Source of the DNA: Clostridium_S neuense
GTDB taxonomy: Bacteria > Bacillota > Clostridia > Clostridiales > Clostridiaceae
Direction of reading: 5' to 3'
NCBI RefSeq assembly: GCF_045310695.1
Contig: NZ_JBJIAA010000016.1
Span: forward strand, 89,323 to 153,322
DNA length: 64,000 bases
Shown here: in pieces, positions 1-8,217 of the stretch
How positions within the stretch are numbered: position 1 is the first letter of the stretch
Layout of the letters: each line of letters opens with the position of its first letter
Translations under genes and position numbers: made by a program
The notes under the pieces: model-generated
What the model was told of the DNA's origin: nothing
What the model saw: only the letters and a program-made list of their open reading frames with translations
Databases searched by the model: none

Positions 1-1178
1 TGGCCCATCTTCCTATAGATAAGAGAAAAGACGAGATAAAAAAATATTTTGAACTTAAAATAAACGATAAAATAATCAACATATGCGAAAAAATATCCTT
101 TAATTATGAGTATAATATTGCTAGAATTAAAAAAACTATGGAAGATGGAATTGAGAGAAGAAAAAAATTAATACAACTTTACGATGAAAGGGATTTTAGA
201 AAAAAGAATATAACTCATCTTTCTAGGAAAAGGATGGATGAATACTTTGAAAACTGGAAGCACACAAATACGGAAAAGCTTTTAGGGGAGTTCTTTAATA
301 GTAAAGAAGTAATGAAAGAGATTGTAGGAAACAAAGTACCTTCAAAGCTTCTAAAATATATGGTTGATGAGTTTAATTCAAATACTAAAAATGACACGAT
401 TGATGCAGACGATTTAGCTGTTATGCTTTATATAAAATTTAGCATAGAACAAATAAGTGAAAAGAGTATATATAAGCATATAGTTATTGATGAAGCTCAA
501 GATTACAGCATTTTTCAATTTTCGGCACTTAGAAAATTGAGTTTAAATGATTCATTTACAATAGTAGGTGACTTAGGTCAAGGAATATATTTTTACAAGG
601 GTATTGATAATTGGAAGGACTTAAATAGCTATATATTTAATGAGAACTTTAAATATGTTGCTTTAACTCAAAGCTATCGTTCCACTGTTGAAATTATAAA
701 TTTTGCAAATGAAGTCTTAAAAAAGCAAAGCAATGGATTAAAACCTGCAAAACCAGTTTTAAGACATGGAAAAGCTCCAGAGGTTATTGAATTTAAATGT
801 AACAAAGAGTTTTGTGAAAAAGTTGATGCTATAGTAGTAGATGTTGAAAAGGCTGGCAAAAAAACAATAGCTGTTGTTGGCAAAAATCATGCAGAATGTA
901 AAAGGATAAAAGATTATTTAAGAAGATATGGAAAATATGATTGGAAGCTTATTCGTGATAATGAGAAAAACTACGATTTAACTAGAGTAGTGATACCATC
1001 CTATATGACTAAAGGTTTGGAGTTTGATTGTACTATCGTATATAATTGCAGTGATGATGACTATTCTAATAATGAGCTAGATAAAAAAATATTGTATGTT
1101 GTTCTTACAAGGGCTCTTCATTTTGAATATATATTTTATAATGGAAAAAAATCAAAACTTATAGATAATTATTATTAA
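1..1178 (+). CDS. Superfamily I helicase, UvrD/HelD-like (C-terminal part)
   Basis: The reading frame is open from base 3, so the gene begins left of the window. Visible helicase motifs in order are a Walker B box (VIDEAQD), motif III (GDLGQGIY), motif IV (QSYRST), motif V (TKGLEFD) and motif VI (VLTRA). These identify the second half of a UvrD/Rep-type 3'-5' helicase. The overall style is closest to HelD-type proteins, which remove stalled RNA polymerase, rather than to PcrA, but the N-terminal region that would decide this is missing. The stop codon lies inside a perfect AT-rich inverted repeat. The first ATG in this stretch (138) is internal and is not a start. Confidence 0.85.
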   Translation, partial: AHLPIDKRKDEIKKYFELKINDKIINICEKISFNYEYNIARIKKTMEDGIERRKKLIQLYDERDFRKKNITHLSRKRMDEYFENWKHTNTEKLLGEFFNSKEVMKEIVGNKVPSKLLKYMVDEFNSNTKNDTIDADDLAVMLYIKFSIEQISEKSIYKHIVIDEAQDYSIFQFSALRKLSLNDSFTIVGDLGQGIYFYKGIDNWKDLNSYIFNENFKYVALTQSYRSTVEIINFANEVLKKQSNGLKPAKPVLRHGKAPEVIEFKCNKEFCEKVDAIVVDVEKAGKKTIAVVGKNHAECKRIKDYLRRYGKYDWKLIRDNEKNYDLTRVVIPSYMTKGLEFDCTIVYNCSDDDYSNNELDKKILYVVLTRALHFEYIFYNGKKSKLIDNYY

Positions 1179-1196
1179 CAGATAATAATTATCTAT
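1161..1196. repeat. Perfect 14-bp inverted repeat at helicase stop codon
   Basis: Arms at 1161-1174 and 1183-1196 are exact reverse complements separated by 8 nt, and the helicase stop codon lies in the loop. The stem is almost entirely A/T and has no T-run after it. It may be a weak terminator or an mRNA 3'-end stabiliser rather than a classical intrinsic terminator. Confidence 0.5.
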
Positions 1197-1201
1197 AACT
1201 A

Positions 1202-1229
1202 TTGATTTTGAATTGTAATGTGTTATAAT
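1202..1229 (+). promoter_or_regulatory. Likely fprA promoter
   Basis: A TTGATT -35 and a TATAAT -10 are separated by 16 bp, about 38 bp upstream of the start codon. The AT-rich sequence overlapping the -10 vaguely resembles a PerR box but does not match its palindrome well, so peroxide control is not claimed from sequence alone. Confidence 0.5.
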
Positions 1230-1266
1230 ATTAACATAAGATAGATATTGGTTTGGAGGTAATAAT

Positions 1267-2445
1267 ATGGGAGTAGAAAAAATTAAAGATGATGTTTACT
1301 TTGTTGGTGTAAAGGATGAAGAGTTGAGAGTTTTTGATATAATAATGGAAACTAAAAAAGGCTCAACATATAATTCTTACCTTATTGATGATGAAAAAGT
1401 TGCGGTAATTGATAGTGTAAAAGATGGGTTTTATGATGAATTTTTAAACAATATAAAAAGCGTAATTGGAGATAGGAAAGTTGATTATATTATAGTTCAG
1501 CACACAGAGCTTGACCACAGTGGTTCTATTTTTAGACTTATAAAGGATTATCCGGAAGCTAAAATTGTAGCTTCAAAAGCAGCCATAACATATTTGAAAG
1601 AAATAGTAAATGGAGATTTTGAAAGTATTGATGCAGTAGGTCTTAAGGAACTTAATTTGGGAAAAAATACACTTAAATTTATTTCAGCACCTAATTTACA
1701 TTGGCCAGATACTATGTTTACTTATTTGGAAAATAAAAAGATACTTTTTACATGTGATGTAATGGGATGCCATTATTGTCCTAAAGGTTCTGTAATGGAT
1801 AAGGATAGAGAAGGTTATCTTCCAGAAATGAAATACTATTTTGATGTAATAATGGGACCTTTTAAGAAGTTCGTTATTATGGGACTAGATAAAATCAAAG
1901 ATCTTGATATAGATGTTGCAGCTCCTAGTCATGGACCTATACATATAGACGATGTAGAAAAAAGCATACAGCTCTATAGGCAATGGGCACAGCTAGAAGA
2001 TCCTAAAGAAAAGAATGTTCAAGTACTTTATATAACAGCTTATGGCAACACAGGTAAAATGGCAAATTACTTAGCTGAAGAGATAAATAAAAAGGGTATA
2101 AAAGCCGAAGCACATGAAATAACAAATATGAAGATGGATGAAGTTGTAAATGCAATTTCAAATGCTGATGGAGTTTTAATAGGTTCGCCTACAATAAACC
2201 AGGATGCAGTAAAACCGGTTTGGGATGTACTTTCACTTGTTTGCCCTATAACAAACAGGGGTAAAGCAGCGGCAGCTTTTGGATCATACGGATGGAGTGG
2301 TGAAGGTGTTCCTATGATGATGGATAGACTTAAATCACTAAAATTTAAAACAACTGATGAAGGATTAAGATTTAAATTTGTTCCAGGAGAAAAGAACTAT
2401 AAAGAAGCAGATGAATTTGTAGACAAATACGTGGAGTTACTATAG
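1267..2445 (+). CDS. fprA: A-type flavoprotein (flavodiiron NADH oxidase/reductase)
   Basis: This 392-residue protein has the flavodiiron layout. The N-terminal metallo-beta-lactamase-like domain carries the HTELDHSG di-iron motif and further ligands near MGCHYC and PSHGP. A C-terminal flavodoxin domain starts near residue 252 (LYITAYGNTGKMA). Family members reduce O2 to water (or NO) with electrons from NADH through rubredoxin reductase and rubredoxin, protecting strict anaerobes from oxygen. The start is fixed by a strong GGAGG site 8 nt upstream. The gene appears monocistronic, with its own promoter and a repeat-rich region downstream. No rubredoxin gene is in the window. Confidence 0.92.
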   Translation: MGVEKIKDDVYFVGVKDEELRVFDIIMETKKGSTYNSYLIDDEKVAVIDSVKDGFYDEFLNNIKSVIGDRKVDYIIVQHTELDHSGSIFRLIKDYPEAKIVASKAAITYLKEIVNGDFESIDAVGLKELNLGKNTLKFISAPNLHWPDTMFTYLENKKILFTCDVMGCHYCPKGSVMDKDREGYLPEMKYYFDVIMGPFKKFVIMGLDKIKDLDIDVAAPSHGPIHIDDVEKSIQLYRQWAQLEDPKEKNVQVLYITAYGNTGKMANYLAEEINKKGIKAEAHEITNMKMDEVVNAISNADGVLIGSPTINQDAVKPVWDVLSLVCPITNRGKAAAAFGSYGWSGEGVPMMMDRLKSLKFKTTDEGLRFKFVPGEKNYKEADEFVDKYVELL

Positions 2446-2469
2446 TATATATATACAACTTGAAAGATT

Positions 2470-2696
2470 TAAATTGTCAGTACTGAGTGTATCTATATAA
2501 ACTAAAATTTATCTCAGTGTACAATTTACAGTTAAGGATGGTTTACCTTTCGCTTTGCTTAGGTGAATCTTAGAACTTAATAGTGTTAGCCATGCTGAAC
2601 ACTATGTTTTACCCCATGCGTAATTATTAAGTTTAAGATTTTTCAAAGAGTAGCAGATAAAAATCATCCTTAACTGTCTTCTGTTAATTGTACCAT
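2470..2696. repeat. Nested imperfect palindromic element
   Basis: The gap 2446-3002 has no convincing gene. It contains nested inverted repeats: an ACAGTTAAGGATG arm at 2528-2540 mirrored at 2665-2677, outer pairing of the flanking TGTACAATT-type sequences, an inner pair of arms around 2566-2583 and 2622-2640, and a small GTGTT/AACAC hairpin in the middle. A separate hairpin of AAATTGT..ACTGAG type occupies about 2470-2527. The right arm ends in a short motif (2674-2692) that recurs near 15932 and, rearranged, near 23584. It looks like a foldback repeat or an untranslated structured RNA. The rest of the gap (2700-3000) shows only a 23-codon antisense open stretch too short to name. Confidence 0.5.
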
Positions 2697-3002
2697 GTTG
2701 TACCATAAGTTAAATCCTAGTTCTATGGGTTTAATTTCACATTAGTAAATTAAACTTTCCAAGCTGCATATCTATAATTAATGTGCCTTGTCCAAGTAAA
2801 CCATATCTCTAGCTTTTTCTAGTACGCCTTCTTTATGTTGTGTAATTGAACAATGACTAAATATAATTTATAAAATCTAGTTTTATAGGAGGATAGTAGT
2901 GTGTTTGACGTAAAATGGACACTATGCTAGTATATTCAGATGTAATTAATATTATTGAAGAGTAAAAATATAACGTAATTTGTAATAAAGGATGGATAAA
3001 TT

Positions 3003-3572
3003 ATGAATTATATAGGAGACAAGCAGTACTGGGACGAAAAGTTTTTAAGTAGGGGGGATAAGATTTTAAGTCCAGAAGGTTCATTAGTAGAAAATATTAA
3101 ATACTTAAAAAATGGATCACTTCTTGATGTGGCCTGTGGTGATGGGAGAAATTCAATATTCCTTCTTGAAAAAGGTTTTAAAGTAACAGGAATTGATTTT
3201 AGTTCTAGAGCTTTAGAAAGACTTAAAAATTTTGCAGTAAGAAAAAATTTAAAGGTTTCTGTAAAGCAGGTTGATTTGACAAAACAGGATGCCCTAAAAG
3301 ATTTAGGTGTATTTGATAATATTGTAATCAACCATTATAGATTAAGTTTAGATAACATTAAAAATCTAGGAAAGCATATGGCTGAAGGCGGAATTTTATT
3401 TGTATGTGGTTTTGGACATAAACATAAGGTTGATTCTAAAATTAAAGAGGAAGATTTAATAAAGCCAGAGGATTTTGAAAGTTTACATAGTTCATTTGAA
3501 TTAGTAAGGTACATTGAAAATGAAGATGATAGAGGGTTTTTTGTGATATATATTTTTAAAAAGAAGGTATAG
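3003..3572 (+). CDS. Class I SAM-dependent methyltransferase
   Basis: The 189-residue protein has the Rossmann methyltransferase glycine motif (LLDVACGDGRNSIFLLEKGF), then an acidic residue at the end of strand 2 (VTGID) and a VDLT segment. The opening (QYWDEKF) and size resemble small TehB/UbiE-like methyltransferases found near metalloid or thiol detoxification genes, but nothing visible fixes the substrate. The start is preceded by AAGGAT. A hairpin with a T-run follows directly, so it is probably transcribed alone. Confidence 0.75.
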   Translation: MNYIGDKQYWDEKFLSRGDKILSPEGSLVENIKYLKNGSLLDVACGDGRNSIFLLEKGFKVTGIDFSSRALERLKNFAVRKNLKVSVKQVDLTKQDALKDLGVFDNIVINHYRLSLDNIKNLGKHMAEGGILFVCGFGHKHKVDSKIKEEDLIKPEDFESLHSSFELVRYIENEDDRGFFVIYIFKKKV

Positions 3573-3595
3573 AATTTTGTTCTGTACTTTTTTTT
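3567..3595 (+). terminator. Intrinsic terminator after methyltransferase
   Basis: An 8-bp stem (GTATAGAA pairing with TTCTGTAC, one G-U) with a 5-nt loop is followed by eight T residues. It begins a few bases before the stop codon ends. Confidence 0.8.
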
Positions 3596-3677
3596 ATTAT
3601 AAATATACTTGTGACATTTTTGGAACAATTCTGTGGTATCATTTTCTTATCTAAAAAGATTAGGGGAAGTGTATGCT

Positions 3678-5204
3678 ATGAAAAAAAGAGTGAAAATTAT
3701 AGCGGCAGTAGTAATTTGTGCAGCAATTGTTTCTACAGCTTGCTATATTGAATTGGGTACAAAAAATAAAAAGGCAGAGAAACCAGTTATTAGTACAATA
3801 CATAAGATTAAAAAATCTTCACTTGAAAGAACAAGATATGATATGAATTTAACCTTAAATGATGAAAATAAAACTATAACCGGTAATGAAGTGGTTAAAT
3901 TAAAAAATAATTACGGGGTAGATCTTAAAGAATTAGTATTTCATTTATATGCGGATTCCTATAATTCAAAAGATACTATGCCGGACGTTGGCAAAAAAAG
4001 ATTTGCTGTAACACAGGAGGAACTTGGAGATATAAATATAAACTCAGTAAAAACCAGTGAAGGAGTAAAAAAATATACGCAGGACAAAGAAGTTTTAAAA
4101 ATAACCTTGAAAAGGCCATTAAAAAAGGATGAAGAGGCAGAGGTAAATATAGCTTTTACGCTTAAGATACCGGAAGGAAAGCAAAGATTGGGATATTTTC
4201 AAAATGTAATTTCGGTAACTAATTGGTATCCAATATTGTCAATTTACGATAAAGAAAGTGGCAAATTTGATGAAAATCCTTTTTGTCCAGTAGGTGAATC
4301 AAACTATAGTGAAAGTTCGGATTATAGGGTTAATATAGCAGTTCCTAAGGGTATGATTTTAGCTACTACAGGTGTAAAAACTTCAGAAGATAAATCTGGT
4401 GCTCTGGATAAGTACAGTTTTGAAGCAAAAGATAATAGAGATTTTGATATGTTTATGTCTAAGGATTATAAGGTAGTTACCTCTGAAATTGATGGTATAA
4501 AAGTGAATAGTTATTATTTTGATTATGAAAGCTCAGCTAAGAGAATGCTTAATCTTGCATGTGATACCATTAAGTTCTTTGATGAGAAAATAGGAAAGTA
4601 TCCTTTCAGTGAATACAATATTGCAGAAACTTACTTGGATGGTGGAGATATGGAGTATCCTACTGTAACGCAAATGGGCAATTACAATAAGCTTAATGAA
4701 AATTGCACGGATAGGGATTTATCTCAATTTGATATGGCAATAATTCACGAGACTTTACATCAGTGGTGGTATTCTACAGTCGGAAATAATGAATTTAAGG
4801 AGTCATTTTTGGATGAGAGTCTTGCTTCATATTTTACCTCTTATTTTATGAGTGCAAAGTTTGGTAAAGATACTTTATTTGGAATTAGTGACTTTGAAAT
4901 ATCTGATGATAATACCCTTCAAAAGAATATAAGCCAAGATGAGCCTTTAAATAGAGCTGTAGATAAGTATAGCAGTCTTGAACAGTATGAAACTGCAATA
5001 TATACTGATGCGCCTAAAGTTATTGAAAGATTAAGACAAAAGGTTGGAGATGAAAAGTTTATAGATATTTTTAAAGAATACTATAAAAATTATAAGTTTA
5101 AGATTGGAACCTTAAAAGATTTTTATAAGGTAGTTGAAGAGCAGTGTGGTAAAGATACTGGAGAGTGGCTAAAGGGAGAACTGACAGGAAACAATGCGAA
5201 GTAA
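3678..5204 (+). CDS. M1-family zinc metallopeptidase, membrane-anchored
   Basis: The zinc site is complete: HETLH at about residues 357-361 and the third ligand in DESL at about residue 380, giving HExxH-18-E as in M1 aminopeptidases. GGDMEYP sits where the GxMEN exopeptidase motif is expected, so the motif is altered. The N-terminus is a basic patch followed by a hydrophobic segment ending STACY, which could be a membrane anchor or an atypical lipobox. I chose ATG 3678, with an AGGGGAAG site upstream, over an in-frame start at 3633. The last codons and stop lie inside the left arm of a 193-bp foldback repeat, so the C-terminal residues appear to be supplied by the repeat. Confidence 0.82.
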   Translation: MKKRVKIIAAVVICAAIVSTACYIELGTKNKKAEKPVISTIHKIKKSSLERTRYDMNLTLNDENKTITGNEVVKLKNNYGVDLKELVFHLYADSYNSKDTMPDVGKKRFAVTQEELGDININSVKTSEGVKKYTQDKEVLKITLKRPLKKDEEAEVNIAFTLKIPEGKQRLGYFQNVISVTNWYPILSIYDKESGKFDENPFCPVGESNYSESSDYRVNIAVPKGMILATTGVKTSEDKSGALDKYSFEAKDNRDFDMFMSKDYKVVTSEIDGIKVNSYYFDYESSAKRMLNLACDTIKFFDEKIGKYPFSEYNIAETYLDGGDMEYPTVTQMGNYNKLNENCTDRDLSQFDMAIIHETLHQWWYSTVGNNEFKESFLDESLASYFTSYFMSAKFGKDTLFGISDFEISDDNTLQKNISQDEPLNRAVDKYSSLEQYETAIYTDAPKVIERLRQKVGDEKFIDIFKEYYKNYKFKIGTLKDFYKVVEEQCGKDTGEWLKGELTGNNAK

Positions 5205-5388
5205 CAATGCTTCGTCACATTAAAAAGATTCTATAAATCTAAGCCTCAAAAATCATAAAATCCTAAGAGTTTTAAATAACTCGCTGAAAAGATGCTCAAA
5301 CAGATTTAAAACTCTAAGTATTTTATGATTTTTGAGCCAAGATTTATTAGAATTTTTTTAAACTGCTCCTTCAGCATTGTTACTTCGC
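5196..5388 (+). repeat. 193-bp foldback element, copy A
   Basis: GCGAAGTAACAATGCT at 5196-5211 is mirrored exactly at 5373-5388. Inside, 5245-5277 pairs with 5304-5336 over about 33 bp, and the connecting segments pair imperfectly, so the whole unit can form one long hairpin. The terminal loop region (about 5278-5303) is nearly identical to that of copy D near 23700. The left arm contains the stop codon of the peptidase. Copies B (9736-9810), C (from 53779) and D (23638-23787) share the opening sequence and lie at the 3' ends of genes in the same relative orientation. Confidence 0.85.
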
Positions 5389-5399
5389 GCCCACCTTAG

Positions 5400-5454
5400 G
5401 TGCAAGGAAAAAATTCATCCGTATCTACGGAATTTTAAGTGCGAATATTTGTAG
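5400..5454 (+). repeat. Accessory repeat module (CAAGGAAAAAATT type), copy A
   Basis: Directly downstream of the foldback lies a 55-bp module starting GTGCAAGGAAAAAATT and containing a small TCCGT/ACGGA hairpin before AAGTGCGAAT. It recurs after foldback copy B (9680-9730, minus strand) and copy C (53980-54034, plus strand), so hairpin and module form one composite unit. Confidence 0.8.
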
Positions 5455-5536
5455 CTAATTAATTCCAAGATGATATTACCTCATATTCTTTATTAGTTGC
5501 AAAAAATTTTTAGTATAACAGTTTTATTTTTTTTTA

Positions 5537-5579
5537 TTCTTTAATGACTAATAGTCATTGACTATTAGTCATTAAAGAA
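5537..5579. promoter_or_regulatory. Nested palindromic operator, likely for the TetR regulator
   Basis: The sequence is a perfect 43-bp palindrome (21-bp arms, 1-nt centre). Within it are two 13-bp palindromes, TGACTAATAGTCA and TGACTATTAGTCA, of the kind bound by TetR-family dimers. It lies about 80 bp upstream of the PanE-like gene, whose downstream partner encodes a TetR protein. Autoregulation of the pair through this site is the simplest reading. Confidence 0.7.
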
Positions 5580-5657
5580 GTATTATTGTGTTGTAAGTTA
5601 AAAATAATGGAATAGCATTTAAGAAACTATAAAAAATATTATGTGGGGAGGATTTTT

Positions 5658-6617
5658 ATGAAAATACTAATATATGGAGCAGGTGTTTTAGGCTCATATG
5701 CTGCTTATGAATTAAAAAGAGTAGGTCATGAGGTTACGATTTTAGCTAGAGGTAAAAGATATGAAGAACTAAAAGAAAAAGGCCTAGTTATTAGGCACTA
5801 TCTCCAAAGAAAAACAACAGTAGATAAAATAAATGTAGTGAAAGAACTGTTGCCAGAAGATCAATATGATGTGACTTTTATAGTTATGCAGAATTCACAA
5901 GTTAAGTCTGTATTACCAGCTATTAGTGCCAATGTTAAGTGTCCAATGTTTGTTTTTGTTGGTAATGAAGATAATGCAAAAGAAATAAGTGAGGAAATTA
6001 AAAAAACATCCTCAAGTAACCCTAGAGTACTTTTTGGATTTTTTAGTATTGGAGGAAGGCGTGAAGAGGGAAAAGTAATTAGTGTACATACTAAGCATCC
6101 AGATTTTGATATCGGAGATTTAGATGGTGAGAATGATTATAAATCGATTATAGAAAGAATATTTAAGAAAACAAGATTCAAAGTACATTATCACGCTAAT
6201 ATGGATGATTTTTTTAAGACACATATTGTATTTATTATGCCACTAGCATACCTTGCTTATATGTCAAATTGTGATATGAGAAAAATATGTAGAAATAAAA
6301 AAGCACTAAATGCTGCTATTGATGCTATAATAGAAGGATGTAATGTACTAGTTAAGTTGGGATACAAGATTGATCCAGAGAGCAGCGAACGTTTTGTAAA
6401 AAATCATAGAAGAATAACTTATTTGGGATTAAAAGTGTGTGCAGCAACACCACTTGGAAAATTGGGAATAAGCGATCATTGTAAATCTGGTTGGAGAGAA
6501 ATGGATCATTTAGACAAAGCTTTATTAGAATGGATTAAAAAATCAAATTTATCAACACCAAATATAAATAAGCTTAGAGAATACTTAATTAAGTATGTAG
6601 ATAAAAAGAATACTTAG
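5658..6617 (+). CDS. Ketopantoate reductase family (PanE/ApbA-like) oxidoreductase
   Basis: The N-terminus has the NAD(P)-binding glycine motif YGAGVLGSYAAYEL and the family's GHEVTILARG segment. The 319-residue length fits the 2-dehydropantoate 2-reductase family. The family also includes many reductases of unknown substrate. The absence of other pantothenate genes and the pairing with a TetR regulator argue against a simple biosynthetic role here. ATG 5658 follows a GGGGAGG site; the upstream in-frame GTG at 5643 would place that site inside the gene. It is 11 nt from the TetR gene and probably co-transcribed with it. Confidence 0.75.
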   Translation: MKILIYGAGVLGSYAAYELKRVGHEVTILARGKRYEELKEKGLVIRHYLQRKTTVDKINVVKELLPEDQYDVTFIVMQNSQVKSVLPAISANVKCPMFVFVGNEDNAKEISEEIKKTSSSNPRVLFGFFSIGGRREEGKVISVHTKHPDFDIGDLDGENDYKSIIERIFKKTRFKVHYHANMDDFFKTHIVFIMPLAYLAYMSNCDMRKICRNKKALNAAIDAIIEGCNVLVKLGYKIDPESSERFVKNHRRITYLGLKVCAATPLGKLGISDHCKSGWREMDHLDKALLEWIKKSNLSTPNINKLREYLIKYVDKKNT

Positions 6618-6628
6618 GGGTAAGTAAT

Positions 6629-7234
6629 ATGAATAAAAAAACAAGAGTATCAAAAGCTCCAGAAGAGCGTAAACAGGAAATACTGGAGGTTGCAGCAAAT
6701 CTTTTTATAGAAAAAGGATATTATGATGTTTCAGTTGAGGAAATAGCAGAAAAAATTGGCATTGTAAAGGGAACTTGTTATAGATATTTTTCAACTAAGC
6801 AGGAACTTTTTTTGGCAGCCTTAGACGTTGTTAGCGAAAAATTTGTTACAGGAATTGCTAATATATTAGAGGAAAGTTCAATTTCGGTTAAGGAAAGGTT
6901 AAAAAAAGTACTGTCAGCATGTGAAATTCGGTTTTCTAAAATGAAGCCATTAATGAGTGATTACAACTCAGAAAAAAAGTATAATAAGCAATCTTTAGAT
7001 ACGCTAAGAACTTTAGCTTATTACAAATTATCTGAAAGTATGAAAGTATTTCTTAATGATGGTCGCGATGAAGGGGTTTTTAGAATTGATGATACTACTG
7101 CAAGAGCATATTCTATTATGTTTTCTATATTTGGAATTACATCAGCACCAATAAATGCTGAAGCTATCATGAAAGAATTATATTTTTGCTTTGAAAAAAT
7201 GCTTGATATTAATTTGAAGGAATGGATGGAATAA
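6629..7234 (+). CDS. TetR-family transcriptional regulator
   Basis: An N-terminal TetR helix-turn-helix covers about residues 10-60 (AANLFIEKGYYDVSVEEIAE, then GTCYRYFSTKQELF). The variable C-terminal ligand-binding region gives no clue to the inducer. The protein has 201 residues, typical of the family. It is the second gene of a pair with the PanE-like reductase and likely represses both through the double palindrome at 5537-5579. Confidence 0.88.
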   Translation: MNKKTRVSKAPEERKQEILEVAANLFIEKGYYDVSVEEIAEKIGIVKGTCYRYFSTKQELFLAALDVVSEKFVTGIANILEESSISVKERLKKVLSACEIRFSKMKPLMSDYNSEKKYNKQSLDTLRTLAYYKLSESMKVFLNDGRDEGVFRIDDTTARAYSIMFSIFGITSAPINAEAIMKELYFCFEKMLDINLKEWME

Positions 7235-7365
7235 TATGCATACATGATATTTTTGTTTTTTTTAATATTTGAGAGTTTTTAATAAATGACATTAATAATA
7301 GGAAGCCTTTAGATTTTGCATATAGGTCCAGCAAAATTAAATGATTAAGAAAAGAGGTATCCACC

Positions 7366-8088
7366 ATGGACAAACTAGCCATAATCTCCGATATCCACGG
7401 AAATATTCCAGCTCTAGAATCTGTACTAGCTGACATAAAAGCTAGGGGAATAACAAGAATAATATGTTTAGGTGACATAGCAGGAAAAGGACCGGATTCA
7501 GATATAGCAGTAGATATGATAAAAGAAAATTGTGAAATTGTTGTTAAAGGAAACTGGGATTATTTTATGACAGAATGTGATGATAACAAAACTATACTAT
7601 GGCATAGAAAAAAACTAGGACAAGATAGATTAGATTATTTAAGAAGTCTTCCAATGTATGCAGAATTTTTTATGAGCGGCAGACTTGTAAGGCTGTGTCA
7701 TGCAGCTCCAGATGATGTATTTCATAGAGTTCAATTTGCAGCTGATTATGAAGAAAAAAATACACTTTTTAAAGATCCAAAGGGCGGAAATAATAGAGCT
7801 GATGTAATTGGTTATGGAGATATTCATGAAGCCTATATGGATAGTTTTGAGGGGAAAACAATATTTAATGCAGGAAGTGTGGGGAATCCATTAGAAATAA
7901 TTCAAGCGTCCTATGCTGTTATTGAAGGGGAATATGGTAAAAAAGAAAATTTAGCATTGTCCATAAGTTTAGTAAGAGTTCCATATGATATTGGAAAAGC
8001 TATTAAGCTTGCAGTTAAAAGTAAAATGCCAGGTTTAGAGTCATATATAAAGGAATTAAAAACGGCAGAGTATAGAGGAAAACTTTAA
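7366..8088 (+). CDS. Metallophosphoesterase, YfcE/MJ0936-like
   Basis: The calcineurin-like metal-binding motifs are all present: SDIHGN, GDIAGKGP, GNWD (in place of GNHD), CHAAP and GYGDIHEAY (in place of GHTH). The 240-residue size fits soluble phosphodiesterases of the YfcE type or the related diadenosine-polyphosphatase-like group. The altered GNWD and GDIH boxes occur in this subgroup, so activity is not ruled out. The start has an AAAGAGGT ribosome site. Natural substrate unknown. About 130 bp separate it from each neighbour, so it is probably a single-gene unit. Confidence 0.8.
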   Translation: MDKLAIISDIHGNIPALESVLADIKARGITRIICLGDIAGKGPDSDIAVDMIKENCEIVVKGNWDYFMTECDDNKTILWHRKKLGQDRLDYLRSLPMYAEFFMSGRLVRLCHAAPDDVFHRVQFAADYEEKNTLFKDPKGGNNRADVIGYGDIHEAYMDSFEGKTIFNAGSVGNPLEIIQASYAVIEGEYGKKENLALSISLVRVPYDIGKAIKLAVKSKMPGLESYIKELKTAEYRGKL

Positions 8089-8217
8089 TTTTCAAGTACT
8101 TAATTTTTTATACTAAAAATCATTGATTGAATTTATCTCTAATGGTAGAATTAACATTGTTAATGAATTAAACACTGTTAAACAAAAGAAAAAATTCAAG
8201 TATAGGAGATGATTTTT

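Noticed and set aside
1199..1260. PerR box upstream of fprA
   Set aside because: The half-sites match the consensus poorly; oxidative control is known for such genes, but this sequence alone does not show it.
2760..2860. Antisense stretch encoding about 23 residues (QHKEGVLEKARDMVYLDKAH)
   Set aside because: It reads protein-like and may be a gene fragment, but it is too short to assign and has no start, stop or ribosome site consistent with a gene.
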